From NCBI GenBank assembly GCA_003034855.1, contig PZKD01000090.1, forward strand, positions 1-38,449: a stretch of DNA of 38,449 nt. The letters run 5' to 3'. Made by a program: the position numbers and the translations under genes. Every line of letters starts with the position of its first letter. Position 1 is the stretch's first letter. This document shows, piece by piece, positions 26,489-35,146 of this stretch. The notes beneath the pieces were generated by a model, which saw nothing but the letters and a program-made list of their open reading frames with translations, was not told where the DNA came from and did not search any database. This stretch comes from an archaeon SCG-AAA382B04 (GTDB lineage: Archaea > Halobacteriota > Methanonatronarchaeia > Methanonatronarchaeales > Methanonatronarchaeaceae).

Positions 26489-27121
26489 ATGAATATAGAA
26501 CTAATTAAGATAGGTTTCACTATACCTTTATTTTTTTATGCAACTTATACTGATTACAAAGATAGAAGAGTTTCTAATAAGGTTTGGTTACCTCTAATTG
26601 GGTTAGCTTTGGTTGTGTTCTTTTTTGAGTTCAGTATTAGTTATTTAATCAAACTTTGTTTATCGATTGGTGTTATGTTTCCCTTAGCATATTTATTAAT
26701 GTATTTTGATTTTGGTGGGGCTGATGCTAAATTCTTAATGGTTGTTGCGATATTGTTTCCGGAATATCCTGCAGTTTTTAACCCATTTTATGTTGAAGGA
26801 TGGATTTTTTCGTTTACAGTTTTGTTAAATGCCTTAATTTTGGCTTTAGTGTATCCTTTAACTATTTTCTTAGTAAATCTTAAAAAGAAGAATTTTACTA
26901 ATCCTTTAAAGATGATTATTGCTCTCCCAAAAAAACCTGGGTGTGTTAATGAAGATGATAAGGTTATTGGTGATAAAATTTTTCTTGGTAAGCAGGTTGA
27001 GGATGTTAAAGAGAAGGAGAAGGTGTGGGTTAGTCCTAAGATACCTTTTATAATTCCTTTAGTTGCTGGTTATTTTGTTTCATTGGTTTATGGAGATATC
27101 TGGTTGTCTTTGATTCTTTAG
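26489..27121 (+). CDS. archaeal prepilin/prearchaellin peptidase (A24 family)
   Basis: A 210-residue membrane aspartic peptidase with about six helices. The two catalytic aspartates are visible: Asp in YTDYKDRRVSNKVW near residue 22 and Asp in FGGADAKF (the GxGD-like motif, here GGAD) near residue 76. It cleaves class III signal peptides of archaellins and pilins. No pilin or archaellin gene is in the window. It follows a KaiC-like pseudo-ATPase by four bases. The IS605 element begins shortly after its stop codon. Confidence 0.88.
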   Translation: MNIELIKIGFTIPLFFYATYTDYKDRRVSNKVWLPLIGLALVVFFFEFSISYLIKLCLSIGVMFPLAYLLMYFDFGGADAKFLMVVAILFPEYPAVFNPFYVEGWIFSFTVLLNALILALVYPLTIFLVNLKKKNFTNPLKMIIALPKKPGCVNEDDKVIGDKIFLGKQVEDVKEKEKVWVSPKIPFIIPLVAGYFVSLVYGDIWLSLIL

Positions 27122-27254
27122 ATGAAAAATTTTTAGTATATGATGATATGAATGCTACTGAGCCGCAAACCCATCTCCTTTAGGGGATAGGTAAGGCGCC
27201 ATATCTTTTTTTAAGATTTAGGAAAACTATTTAAGTAAGCGTATACATACATAA

Positions 27255-27413
27255 ATGTGTATGGGTGAAGAAGAGAAAAAGGAGAATGGTAAGGTTAGGA
27301 AGAGTGTGAGTATAAGGAAAAACCAAGAAAAGTGGCTACAGAAACATCCTGGAATAAATCTATCTGGTTTCTTACAAGAAAAACTAGATAAACTAATAGA
27401 AAAATATGACTAA
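27255..27413 (+). CDS. ribbon-helix-helix-like accessory protein of the IS
   Basis: A 52-residue ORF (ATG at 27255, alternative ATG at 27261) whose stop overlaps the tnpB start by eight bases. It has a strand-like basic start, KVRKSVSIRKNQEKWLQ, then two predicted helices with GINLSGFLQEKLDKLIEKY, the shape of a ribbon-helix-helix DNA-binding protein. A decayed homolog stands in the same position ahead of the tnpB fragment at 20.5 kb, so it belongs to the element. Short overlapping inverted repeats (CATAC/GTATG at 27246-27263 and ACAT/ATGT at 27249-27258) cover its start codon and could be its own operator. Role unproven. Confidence 0.65.
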   Translation: MCMGEEEKKENGKVRKSVSIRKNQEKWLQKHPGINLSGFLQEKLDKLIEKYD

Positions 27414-28713
27414 ACAAAAACAAAAAGAGAAAAAAGAAATCAAGATAGCGTATCAAGTACCCGTTTCCTCTAGAATCACTAGGCGAAAAAAGACGATCCT
27501 AGAAGACATAATCAATAGGTTTCCAAAGATGGTGCAATGGCTTCTAACAATCTACTACAAAGAAGACATGAGCTTTTCTGAGAAATCAATCACTCATAGT
27601 CGAAAGCTGGTGAAGGAACTTGCCTATCCAACCAAGAGCCATGGCACGCCATATAATTGTAAGAGAGCTGTTTATGGACATCATAGCCATTTCTACGACA
27701 CCGCCATCACGGAGTCTATACAAAAATGGAGTAGCTTCAGCACATGGAAGGAAAAAAGGAAGAAAGCGGGAAAAGAAACAGGAAAACAATTCCCAGACAT
27801 CGAGAGCTACGCTCCCTTGTTCGACTCCACCATGTTCTCTCTAGACCTGGAAAATGAATGGGTGATACTCCACACCGAGAGGGGCAAAGAAAACATCTAC
27901 ATACCCATTACGGTTCCAAACAAAAAAAGATACAAGAACCTCGAGCAAGAAAAAATTAAATCCCTTAGGTTAAAGAGAAACAAAAACGATGAACTAGTTT
28001 TTATATTTAATCAAACTGTTATGTGTTCATCTTTTTCTCCATCTTCATCTTCTTCTCCCGAGGGTGATAACCCATCTCCACTGGCTTTGGTGGGGATGGA
28101 CCTTGGGGAGCGTTTCTTAGCGTCGTCCGTGACGATAACGCCAAGGAATCAACTCTCCAAGATAGAGATACAGAGGGTTAGATTCCACGACTCCTCCGAG
28201 TTACGAGAAACAAATAGAAAGGAAATGGAGATTAGGAAGAACCTACAGAATAAGGGACTGGGTTCAGAGATACCAAAGATGAGTTGGAGTTATCAAAACA
28301 AGAAACAAGAACGAGTGAGAGAAATCGTAGACGAAGAAACCAAATGGATACAAAAACTAATAGAGAACAATAGAGAAGTCTATGTCTTTGTTGGGGATCT
28401 CTCCACACCAACACCACCTAATAGGGGTTCGTTGTCTAGACGACTAAACTCCTTCCCCTATAGAGAACTAAAGAACCAGTTAAAGCATCGGTTGAAGAGA
28501 GAAGGAGCCCACGTCCACTTAGTTAACGAATACAACACATCAAAGACTTGCCCAAGCTGTGGTTCCACGGACACGGACAGAGTCAACCAAGCACGGTTCA
28601 AGTGCCTAAGCTGTGGCTACAGAGCTAATGCCGACTACGTTGGTGCATGGAACATTGTCGGGAGAGGAATCAGCCAACTCAGTATACCTGAGTTGGAGGG
28701 GGCAGTACCCTAA
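27406..28713 (+). CDS. tnpB: TnpB RNA-guided nuclease with relocated RuvC glutamate
   Basis: A 435-residue TnpB. RuvC-I: Asp232 in VGMDLGERFLASSV. At the usual RuvC-II Glu position the sequence is VFVGDLS, with Gly330 instead of Glu. Exactly 45 residues later Glu375 stands in LVNEYNTSKTCPSCG. RuvC-III: Asp410 in RANADYVGAWNIVGRG. The zinc finger has Cys382, Cys385, Cys400 and Cys403. A relocated catalytic glutamate of this kind has been described for some TnpB and Fanzor lineages, so the enzyme may well be active. A Ser-rich insertion (about 208-217) precedes RuvC-I. TnpB cuts DNA under guidance of the omega RNA from the element's right end. Confidence 0.9.
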   Translation: MTKQKQKEKKEIKIAYQVPVSSRITRRKKTILEDIINRFPKMVQWLLTIYYKEDMSFSEKSITHSRKLVKELAYPTKSHGTPYNCKRAVYGHHSHFYDTAITESIQKWSSFSTWKEKRKKAGKETGKQFPDIESYAPLFDSTMFSLDLENEWVILHTERGKENIYIPITVPNKKRYKNLEQEKIKSLRLKRNKNDELVFIFNQTVMCSSFSPSSSSSPEGDNPSPLALVGMDLGERFLASSVTITPRNQLSKIEIQRVRFHDSSELRETNRKEMEIRKNLQNKGLGSEIPKMSWSYQNKKQERVREIVDEETKWIQKLIENNREVYVFVGDLSTPTPPNRGSLSRRLNSFPYRELKNQLKHRLKREGAHVHLVNEYNTSKTCPSCGSTDTDRVNQARFKCLSCGYRANADYVGAWNIVGRGISQLSIPELEGAVP

Positions 28714-28832
28714 ATTGACAGGGTGAAGTGACCCCGCCCAGAGGGGTGCCCAAGAGGGCGTACAAAACCCTAACCTAACCACATCCCATTATTTGGGAAG
28801 CTCGTCCCTTTTTAAGGGACGGGAGGAGGTCA
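28714..28832 (+). ncRNA. putative omega-RNA scaffold / IS right end
   Basis: After the tnpB stop the sequence is GC-rich and foldable: CCCC-GCCCAGA-GGGG near 28733-28747, then a CCC/GGG step, then the terminal hairpin at 28803-28821. In IS605-type elements the guide RNA scaffold spans the 3' end of tnpB and this right end, with the guide lying just past the element border, here in the 5' leader of nfo. The RNA boundaries cannot be set from sequence alone. Confidence 0.45.
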
Positions 28833-28855
28833 CAATAAAAAGTAGTTGGTTATTA

Positions 28856-29695
28856 ATGCTTAAGGTAGGAGTTCATGTTTCAATCTCGGGAGATCTTTTT
28901 AGAGCTATTGATAGAGAAAGAGAAATTGGTGGGAACTGTGGTCAGATATTTAGTCATTCTCCACGTGGTTGGAGTTTTACTTTTCCTAGTAATGAAGAAG
29001 CTAAAAATTTTCGTCGAAAATATAGAAACAAAGATGTCAATCCTTTTGTGATACATGAAGCGTATTTACCTAACTTAGCTACTCCAAAAGATGAGTTGTA
29101 CAAAAAGTCACTTAAAGCAACTAAAAAAGAAGTTGAAGTTGCCAAAAAGCTAGATATAAGGTACATCAATATACATCCTGGCACACATACTGGCTTAGGA
29201 GAATCTAAAGGATTAAAGAAAATAATCAGATCATTGAACAAATTAGAGACTGGTGATGGAGTAATTATTTTATTAGAAACAACTTCTGGAAGTGGAACAA
29301 TGTTGGGTTATTCGTTTGAACAAATTTCTAAAATCCTTAATGAAACTACTATTAATACGGGTGTCACCCTGGATACTTGCCACAGTTTTGCTGCTGGATA
29401 TGATTTATCTTCGAAAAAGGCTGTTAATGAAACGTTGGATGAATTTGATTCAACTGTAGGGCTAGATAACCTAGAATTAATTCATTTGAATGACTCTAAA
29501 CATGGGCTTGGGTCTAAAAAAGATAGACATGAACATATAGGTTTAGGCAAAATTGGTGAAGAGGGAATGAAGAGTATAATTAACAATGAAAGATTGAGGG
29601 ATTTACCTTTTGTATTAGAAACTCCTGAAAATTCTAAAAGAGGCGATAAAGAAAATATCCAAAAAGTTAAAGAATTTAGAGAAAACTACAATTAG
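28856..29695 (+). CDS. nfo: endonuclease IV (AP endonuclease)
   Basis: A 279-residue endonuclease IV, the Zn-dependent TIM-barrel enzyme that cuts 5' to abasic sites in base-excision repair. The metal ligands and motifs are present: HVSISGDLF, VIHEAYLPNLATP, INIHPGTHTG, ILLETTSGSGTMLGY, TLDTCHSFAAGYDL, LIHLNDSKHGLGSKKDRHEHIGLGKIG. The ORF extends upstream to 28793, but that part is the IS right end; the ATG at 28856 gives the family start MLKVGVHVSISG. Only 23 bases lie between the IS end and this ATG, so the original promoter must be displaced. The 3' end overlaps the opposing KaiC-like gene by four bases. Confidence 0.95.
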   Translation: MLKVGVHVSISGDLFRAIDREREIGGNCGQIFSHSPRGWSFTFPSNEEAKNFRRKYRNKDVNPFVIHEAYLPNLATPKDELYKKSLKATKKEVEVAKKLDIRYINIHPGTHTGLGESKGLKKIIRSLNKLETGDGVIILLETTSGSGTMLGYSFEQISKILNETTINTGVTLDTCHSFAAGYDLSSKKAVNETLDEFDSTVGLDNLELIHLNDSKHGLGSKKDRHEHIGLGKIGEEGMKSIINNERLRDLPFVLETPENSKRGDKENIQKVKEFRENYN

Positions 29696-30489
29696 AAATT
29701 ATAAACTTCTTCTCCTGGATGAATCTTTATTCCTTCTTCTGTGATATCAAAGGGATGAACTTCATTACTATGATCTGAACCTCTCATTTTGTATATTTCT
29801 ATACTCCTAATCCTGGCTCCATTTTTTCTCTTATAATACAATTTGATCATTCCTTCAGTTACAAACTCTTCAACATCAAACCTACTAATTGAATCTCCTT
29901 TAGCTTCAGACGTCATCAAAGTAGTTAGTCCAAGAACTCCTAAAGTCGCTGATAACTTAAGTAGTTCTGTTCTGATTTCACTTCTATTTTCCAGATTATA
30001 GGCTAGTGCCGTTATAGAGTCTATTGTACATCTTTCCGCATTGATTTCTTCTTTTACATCAATTATTTCATTTATTAGTGACCTAATGTCAAAGGGTTTT
30101 ACTTCAACGTATTTTTCATCACTTGGTATCCCTATTTTTGCTGCAGATGCATCAATTATTGCTAATTTGTTTTCTTCTTCAAGTTCTTTAAAATCCATTC
30201 CAAAATTTGACATATTTTCTCTAATGTTATCGGGAGTTTCTTCGGTAGCAACCAGGATGCCTGGTGAATCAAAGTTTTTAGCTCCTTCATATAAGAATTG
30301 AGCAGAAAATATAGATTTTCCTGAGCCAGCGTTACCGGAAAGGAGGTATGTTCTTCCTTCAAGTAATCCTCCTGCGCTTATTTTGTCAAATCCTTCTAGT
30401 CCAGTTTTCACTCTTCCTCTAGGTGCTTTTTTGTTGAGTCTCTCCTCATCAAATCCCGATACACCTGAACCAAAGTTATTTTCTTCCAT
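29692..30489 (-). CDS. KaiC-like RecA-superfamily ATPase with intact Walker A
   Basis: A 265-residue single-domain KaiC-like protein. A 25-residue extension precedes VKTGLEGFDKISAGGLLEG. Walker A is GNAGSGKS (52-59), the catalytic acidic pair is in VATEETPDNIREN, Walker B is CTIDSITALAYN, and the end is HPFDITEEGIKIHPGEE. All elements for ATP binding and hydrolysis are present. The gene is 80 bases downstream of coaD on the same strand and may be read from that operon or its own promoter. It ends in a four-base overlap with nfo. Confidence 0.9.
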   Translation of the reverse strand: MEENNFGSGVSGFDEERLNKKAPRGRVKTGLEGFDKISAGGLLEGRTYLLSGNAGSGKSIFSAQFLYEGAKNFDSPGILVATEETPDNIRENMSNFGMDFKELEEENKLAIIDASAAKIGIPSDEKYVEVKPFDIRSLINEIIDVKEEINAERCTIDSITALAYNLENRSEIRTELLKLSATLGVLGLTTLMTSEAKGDSISRFDVEEFVTEGMIKLYYKRKNGARIRSIEIYKMRGSDHSNEVHPFDITEEGIKIHPGEEVYNF

Positions 30490-30569
30490 TACTCCTACCC
30501 TACCATAATTAGTTTTTATGTCCTTTAATGCTTTATTAAATTATCAATAAACTGTTTAAGTATTTTCCC

Positions 30570-31016
30570 TTAATTATCTTTTATTATTTTTCCTTTGTTA
30601 TTAATTTCGCCTTTTCTAATTCTAGTTGAGGAGATTGGTTTCCAGTCTTCGGCTAATATAAGATCAGTTACGATTACTTCAATTTGATCTAATCCCTTTT
30701 TTTGTCTAATTTCGTTAATTTCTTCGGCAGTTTTTTCTGTTTCCGGTGAAACGACTATCGCATCGAAATCTTCGTGTATCGCAGGACCATACTCATCTTC
30801 TAATTTGATGATTTCGTATTTACAATTAAAATTTTTTTGGCTTAAAAACTCTTTCAGTGAGTTTTTTCTTTTTTTGAAGCTTTTACCATCCTTTGAAACC
30901 ATTTTGTCTGAGGATAGACCTATTGTTATTTCATCACCTATGCTTAATGCCTTTTTTAATAGATAGGTATGTCCTGCATGCAATAGAGAGAATGTGCCTC
31001 CTATAGCTACTTTCAA
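30570..31016 (-). CDS. coaD: phosphopantetheine adenylyltransferase, archaeal type
   Basis: A 148-residue nucleotidyltransferase forming dephospho-CoA from 4'-phosphopantetheine and ATP. The HxGH-type motif is GGTFSLLHAGHTYLL (residues 6-20) and the second nucleotide motif is PISSTRIRKGEI. It belongs to the archaeal/eukaryotic-like branch rather than bacterial CoaD. The start codon is TTG, with GAGG nine bases upstream inside the end of hisF; the family start MKVAIGGTF supports it. Two bases separate it from hisF, so they are co-transcribed. Confidence 0.93.
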   Translation of the reverse strand: MKVAIGGTFSLLHAGHTYLLKKALSIGDEITIGLSSDKMVSKDGKSFKKRKNSLKEFLSQKNFNCKYEIIKLEDEYGPAIHEDFDAIVVSPETEKTAEEINEIRQKKGLDQIEVIVTDLILAEDWKPISSTRIRKGEINNKGKIIKDN

Positions 31017-31018
31017 CC

Positions 31019-31834
31019 TTAAATCCTCACATTTATATCATTTTCTTTTAATTCTTTTTTGAGGTTTTTTATAGAATACTCTTTGTAATGAAAAATGCTT
31101 GCTGCTAAGCAGGCGTCCGCTTTACCTTTTTTAAAAGCTTCTACAAAATGCTGGGGGTTTCCTCCTCCACCAGATGCTATAACTGGGATATTTACATTTT
31201 CTGAGACATTTTTTGTCAATCCTATATCATATCCACTTTTTTTTCCGTCCTTATCCATGCTTGTTAGTAATATCTCTCCAGCTCCTTTTTTTTCAACTTC
31301 ACTAGCCCACTTTATTGCGTCTTTTCCAGTGGGTTCTCTTCCTCCATATGTGTATACCTCAAACCAGCCTTTTCTTCCATCTTCAAACTCTACTAAGTTC
31401 TTGTTTTCCTTTTCTTCATATCTTCTTTTTGCATCGATTGCTGAGACTATACATTGGCTTCCAAACAACCTTGCTCCTTTTGATAGTAGGTTTGGATCTT
31501 TTACAGCTGCTGTGTTTATACTTACTTTATCTGCTCCTGCTCTAAGTGTTTTTTTTATTTCTTCAGTAGAACTGATTCCACCACCAACTGTTAGAGGAAT
31601 AAAAACTTCTTCAGAAGTTTTTTTAACAACATCGAGCATTGTTTTTCTATTATCTGACGAAGCGGTTATATCTAAGAATACTAATTCATCTGCAAGATCT
31701 TTGTTATATCTTTTTGACAATTCAACTGGATTACCTGCTTCTTTTAAGTCCTCAAATTCTACTCCTTTAACTACTTTACCTCCTTCTTTTCCTAGTTTAA
31801 CATCTAAACAAGGTATTATCCTTTTTGTTAACAT
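31019..31834 (-). CDS. hisF: imidazole glycerol phosphate synthase subunit HisF
   Basis: A 271-residue (beta-alpha)8 barrel cyclase of the HisF-HisH complex, making IGP and AICAR from PRFAR and ammonia. Catalytic aspartates lie in [10 protein letters not shown] (Asp11) and in SAIDAKRR (about residue 135); phosphate-binding loops are [11 protein letters not shown] and [11 protein letters not shown]. It links histidine and purine synthesis through AICAR, and here it directly follows purL. hisH is not in the window. Six bases separate it from purL. Confidence 0.97.
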   Translation of the reverse strand: MLTKRIIPCLDVKLGKEGGKVVKGVEFEDLKEAGNPVELSKRYNKDLADELVFLDITASSDNRKTMLDVVKKTSEEVFIPLTVGGGISSTEEIKKTLRAGADKVSINTAAVKDPNLLSKGARLFGSQCIVSAIDAKRRYEEKENKNLVEFEDGRKGWFEVYTYGGREPTGKDAIKWASEVEKKGAGEILLTSMDKDGKKSGYDIGLTKNVSENVNIPVIASGGGGNPQHFVEAFKKGKADACLAASIFHYKEYSIKNLKKELKENDINVRI

Positions 31835-31840
31835 TTTTGA

Positions 31841-33970
31841 TCACATATTTCTTTTTAAAACATCATTTTTTTTCTTTAATTCATTTAAACTCCATTCATT
31901 TTTTGTTTTATCCAATTTAATTTCCAATGAATTTTTTGAAATCAATCTACCTATTCTCTCCCCTTTATCTCCAAGATCAATTTCTTCATCAGTTATTAAC
32001 AATACTCTACCAGCATTTTCTGAGAACAATAATTCGTCCTTCTTCATTTCTCCAATTCTTGAAATAGAATTTAGATTAATTTTCATTCCATATCCCGCAT
32101 TCAAAGCTGTTCTAGCCAAAGAAACACCTAAACCACCCTTGGTTATATTCTTTGAAAAAACTACTTCATTTTCTCTTACTATTTTAATTGTTTTCTCATA
32201 AATCTCAAGATCTTGAGTAGTTGGCTTGGGCACTCTCCCTCCAGTATGGTCATGTATTTTTTTGTAATATTGGGATCCCCCTAATCTTTTTTTAGTTTCT
32301 CCCAAGAGATAGATATCTTGATTTTCTTTGAATTGCAAGGAGGGTGCTTCTTCTAATTTTGGAAGCCATCCTACCATACCAACATTTGGGGTGGGATTTA
32401 CCTTGGTGTTTTTTTCTTGGCTTTCGTTGTATAATGAAACATTACCTCCTACTACTGGAATATTTAGTTTTCTAGCCATATCTGACATTCCAGAAACTGT
32501 GTTCTTGAATTCCCAATAAATTTCTTCATCTTGGGGAGAAGCAAAATTTAAGCAGTCTACCATTCCTATTGCTTCAGATCCTACTGTTGCCAAATTCATT
32601 GCATTGTTATAAACAGCTAATTCACCTCCTCTATATGGGTCTAAATAACCATAATAAGAGTTAGATCCTGCTGACAATGCCAAACCATTCTCTCCTAATC
32701 TTAGTAAAGCAGCATCAGCTTCACCTGGTCTGATAACTGTTCTTATTTGAACTTCATGATCATATTGTTGATAGATGTATTTTTTAGACCCTAAATCAGG
32801 ATTAGAAACTAAACTCAATAATGACTTAGATATAGGAGCTGAATTCGTAGCAGGTTCTTTACTTCTATCAGGATTTTTTGCTTTTCTATCATACAATGGT
32901 GCTCCTTCTGTCAATAAATCAACTGGAAGATCTATTACCTTCCTATCATTAAAATAGACCTCATATTTCTTTTCGGCAATCAATTCTCCCACAATTGAGC
33001 AAGGTAAGTCATATTTTTTTGCTACCTCTTCTAATTTCTCTATGTCTTGTTCTTTTACTTCTAACAACATTCTTTCCTGGGATTCAGCTAACAAAAGCTC
33101 CAGTGCATTCATATCCTTTTCTCGAGTGTGTAACTGACCTAATTCTATTCTAGCTCCTTTATCTCCAATTGAACATAGTTCAGAAGATGCTCCTCCAAAT
33201 CCAGCTGCTCCAAGATCCCTACATGATTGAATCAAATCGTTCTTGGCCATCTCTAACACACATTCTATCAGCAGTTTTTCGGTGAATGGATCTCCTATCT
33301 GGACACTATGTCTATCTTCAGTCTCTGACTCATCATCAAGTTCAGAAGAAGCGAAGTCAGCTCCACCTAATCCATCTCTTCCTGTTGATGACCCTAACAA
33401 AACCAACTTATTTCCGGGTTCTTTTGACTCAGCAGTCAATAGGTTCTCAACTAATCCAACACAAAAAACATTTACTAAGGGATTTCCATTATAGCAAGTG
33501 TTAAACTCAACATCTCCTCCTACAGTGGGAACACCTATGCTATTACCATAATCAGAAATTCCAGAAACAACTCCATCAAAGAGATATCTATTTTTTTGCT
33601 TTTCCAAATCCCCAAATCTCAATGGATCCAAAAGAGCAATAGGCCTCGCCCCCATAGACAAAATATCTCTAACAATTCCCCCTACTCCAGTTGCAGCACC
33701 ATTATAAGGATCAACATAAGAAGGATGATTGTGGCTTTCTATTGCTAAGGCAATCTTTTTTCCATTTGGTAACTCAATAACCCCTGCATCATCTCCTGGA
33801 CCTATCTGGACATTTTTTCCAGTTGTTTGAAATTTTTTTAACTCAGATTGACTTGACCTATAAGCGCAATGCTCGCTCCAGAGATTCGCGAATAACTCCT
33901 CCTCAACTTGATTTATCTCTCTCCCAATTCTATTCTCTATGATTTGTTGATCTTCTTGATCTAAGGGCAT
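31841..33970 (-). CDS. purL: phosphoribosylformylglycinamidine synthase subunit PurL
   Basis: A 709-residue small-type PurL that makes FGAM from FGAR, ATP and ammonia in step 4 of purine synthesis, together with separate PurQ and PurS. Motifs are [18 protein letters not shown] at the N-terminus, [48 protein letters not shown] and [11 protein letters not shown] in the second half. There is no glutaminase domain, as expected for the archaeal type. Four bases after aroC and six before hisF indicate one operon. Confidence 0.97.
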   Translation of the reverse strand: MPLDQEDQQIIENRIGREINQVEEELFANLWSEHCAYRSSQSELKKFQTTGKNVQIGPGDDAGVIELPNGKKIALAIESHNHPSYVDPYNGAATGVGGIVRDILSMGARPIALLDPLRFGDLEKQKNRYLFDGVVSGISDYGNSIGVPTVGGDVEFNTCYNGNPLVNVFCVGLVENLLTAESKEPGNKLVLLGSSTGRDGLGGADFASSELDDESETEDRHSVQIGDPFTEKLLIECVLEMAKNDLIQSCRDLGAAGFGGASSELCSIGDKGARIELGQLHTREKDMNALELLLAESQERMLLEVKEQDIEKLEEVAKKYDLPCSIVGELIAEKKYEVYFNDRKVIDLPVDLLTEGAPLYDRKAKNPDRSKEPATNSAPISKSLLSLVSNPDLGSKKYIYQQYDHEVQIRTVIRPGEADAALLRLGENGLALSAGSNSYYGYLDPYRGGELAVYNNAMNLATVGSEAIGMVDCLNFASPQDEEIYWEFKNTVSGMSDMARKLNIPVVGGNVSLYNESQEKNTKVNPTPNVGMVGWLPKLEEAPSLQFKENQDIYLLGETKKRLGGSQYYKKIHDHTGGRVPKPTTQDLEIYEKTIKIVRENEVVFSKNITKGGLGVSLARTALNAGYGMKINLNSISRIGEMKKDELLFSENAGRVLLITDEEIDLGDKGERIGRLISKNSLEIKLDKTKNEWSLNELKKKNDVLKRNM

Positions 33971-33974
33971 ATTT

Positions 33975-35057
33975 TTACTCTACTTGATTTGTTGGAAGTT
34001 TATCAGCTAACATTCCCAGATCCACAAGCACTAGCCGTGTCATTGATTCTATCACAGGCAAGATCCTAGGACAGATACAAGGATCGTGACGTCCTTCAAT
34101 TTTTATTTCTTTTTCTTTCATTTCTTCAATATCTATCGTTTGTTGTTTTTTGCCTATTGATGGCGTAGGTTTAACAGGCACCCTGAAATGAATTTTTTGA
34201 CCCGTAGTAATCCCACCGAGCATTCCACCTGAATCGTTTTTTTCGAAAAATGCTTGATCTTTATTAACCCTTATCTCATCATTCATTTTGCTTCCTAGTT
34301 TTTTGGAACTAGCGAATCCTGCTCCAAATTTTATCCCTTTGACTGCCCCTATTGATGTAATTGCATGGGATAATTTAGCTTCAATTTTATCAAAAACAGG
34401 TTCGCCAAATCCCATGAGAGGTGATGTTACCACTATCTCAATTTCTCCGCCAATGGAGTCATTTTTTTGTTGAACCTCTCTAACTTGTTTTTTCATTTCT
34501 TCGAGTTTTTTTGAATCTGCGCATCTCAGATCATTATCATAGGTGTTCTCTTTTATCTGTTTTAGTGATGGATTTGCTTCTATTTCATCTATCTTTTTAA
34601 CATGACCATAAACACCCATCGGAGTGTGTTCTAATATTTTATTTGCAATTGCTCCCCCACATACTCTTCCAACTGTTTCTCTGCCAGAGGCTCTGCCACT
34701 TCCTCTATAATCAAAGTGACCATATTTTTTGTGATAGGTATAATCTGCATGTCCCGGTCTGATCCTGTTTTTTTCGTAATTTGATGAATCAACGTCCCTG
34801 TTTTCCACTAATAGTGCAATCGGACTGCCTATTGTTTTTTGTTTGAATATACCAGATAAAATTTTTACCCTGTCTTTTTCTTTTCTACTTGAATAAAATT
34901 CGCTTTGCCCTGGTTTTCGTTTATCTAATTCCTTTTGAATGAAATCTCTAGTTATCTCTAAGTCGGCTGGGCAGCCATCTATTACAGCGCCTACTGCTTC
35001 TCCATGTGATTCTCCAAATGTAGTTAGCTTAAATAATTCTCCAAATGTGTTTGACAT
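33975..35057 (-). CDS. aroC: chorismate synthase
   Basis: A 360-residue FMN-dependent lyase converting EPSP to chorismate, the last shikimate-pathway step. Signatures are [52 protein letters not shown] and [17 protein letters not shown]. It is the first gene of the aroC-purL-hisF-coaD operon. GGTGA lies a few bases before the ATG. aroA, the preceding pathway enzyme, is 1 kb upstream on the same strand, separated by a plus-strand protease gene. Confidence 0.97.
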   Translation of the reverse strand: MSNTFGELFKLTTFGESHGEAVGAVIDGCPADLEITRDFIQKELDKRKPGQSEFYSSRKEKDRVKILSGIFKQKTIGSPIALLVENRDVDSSNYEKNRIRPGHADYTYHKKYGHFDYRGSGRASGRETVGRVCGGAIANKILEHTPMGVYGHVKKIDEIEANPSLKQIKENTYDNDLRCADSKKLEEMKKQVREVQQKNDSIGGEIEIVVTSPLMGFGEPVFDKIEAKLSHAITSIGAVKGIKFGAGFASSKKLGSKMNDEIRVNKDQAFFEKNDSGGMLGGITTGQKIHFRVPVKPTPSIGKKQQTIDIEEMKEKEIKIEGRHDPCICPRILPVIESMTRLVLVDLGMLADKLPTNQVE

Positions 35058-35098
35058 GTATTCACCGATTGGTTTAGTTTAAACTTTAAATTAATATG

Positions 35099-35114
35099 GT
35101 TTTTTCGAAAAAAC
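35099..35114. promoter_or_regulatory. 16-bp palindrome in the aroC/CPBP divergent promoter
   Basis: GTTTTTTCGAAAAAAC is a perfect palindrome midway between the divergent starts of aroC and the CPBP protease. Its core TTTTCGAAAA also occurs in the palindrome upstream of the thermosome gene (2594-2605). It could be a shared regulator site, though short AT-rich palindromes arise easily by chance. Confidence 0.25.
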
Positions 35115-35146
35115 TCTATTAGACTAAACCACTTAATTATGATGAA

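Larger units (their letters stand above)
27150..28832 (+). mobile_element. IS605-family tnpB-only (IS1341-type) element
   Basis: An apparently intact element without tnpA. Left end: GC-rich ACTGAGCCGCAAACCC followed by a hairpin (CCATCTCC/GGGGATAGG, about 27171-27191). Then comes a 52-residue accessory ORF and tnpB with overlapping frames. Right end: about 100 bases of structured sequence after the tnpB stop, with a terminal perfect hairpin CGTCCCTT-TTT-AAGGGACG (28803-28821) and the end GGAGGAGGTCA. TnpB-only elements depend on TnpA from elsewhere to move. The right part would also encode the guide (omega) RNA. The left boundary is approximate. GC content is clearly above that of its neighbours. 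Confidence 0.85.

Noticed and set aside
31095-32201. Long plus-strand open frame opposite hisF and purL (368 codons)
   Set aside because: Its translation is Ser/Phe/Leu-rich without family motifs, and it lies wholly antisense to two clearly identified enzymes. It is an open-frame shadow.
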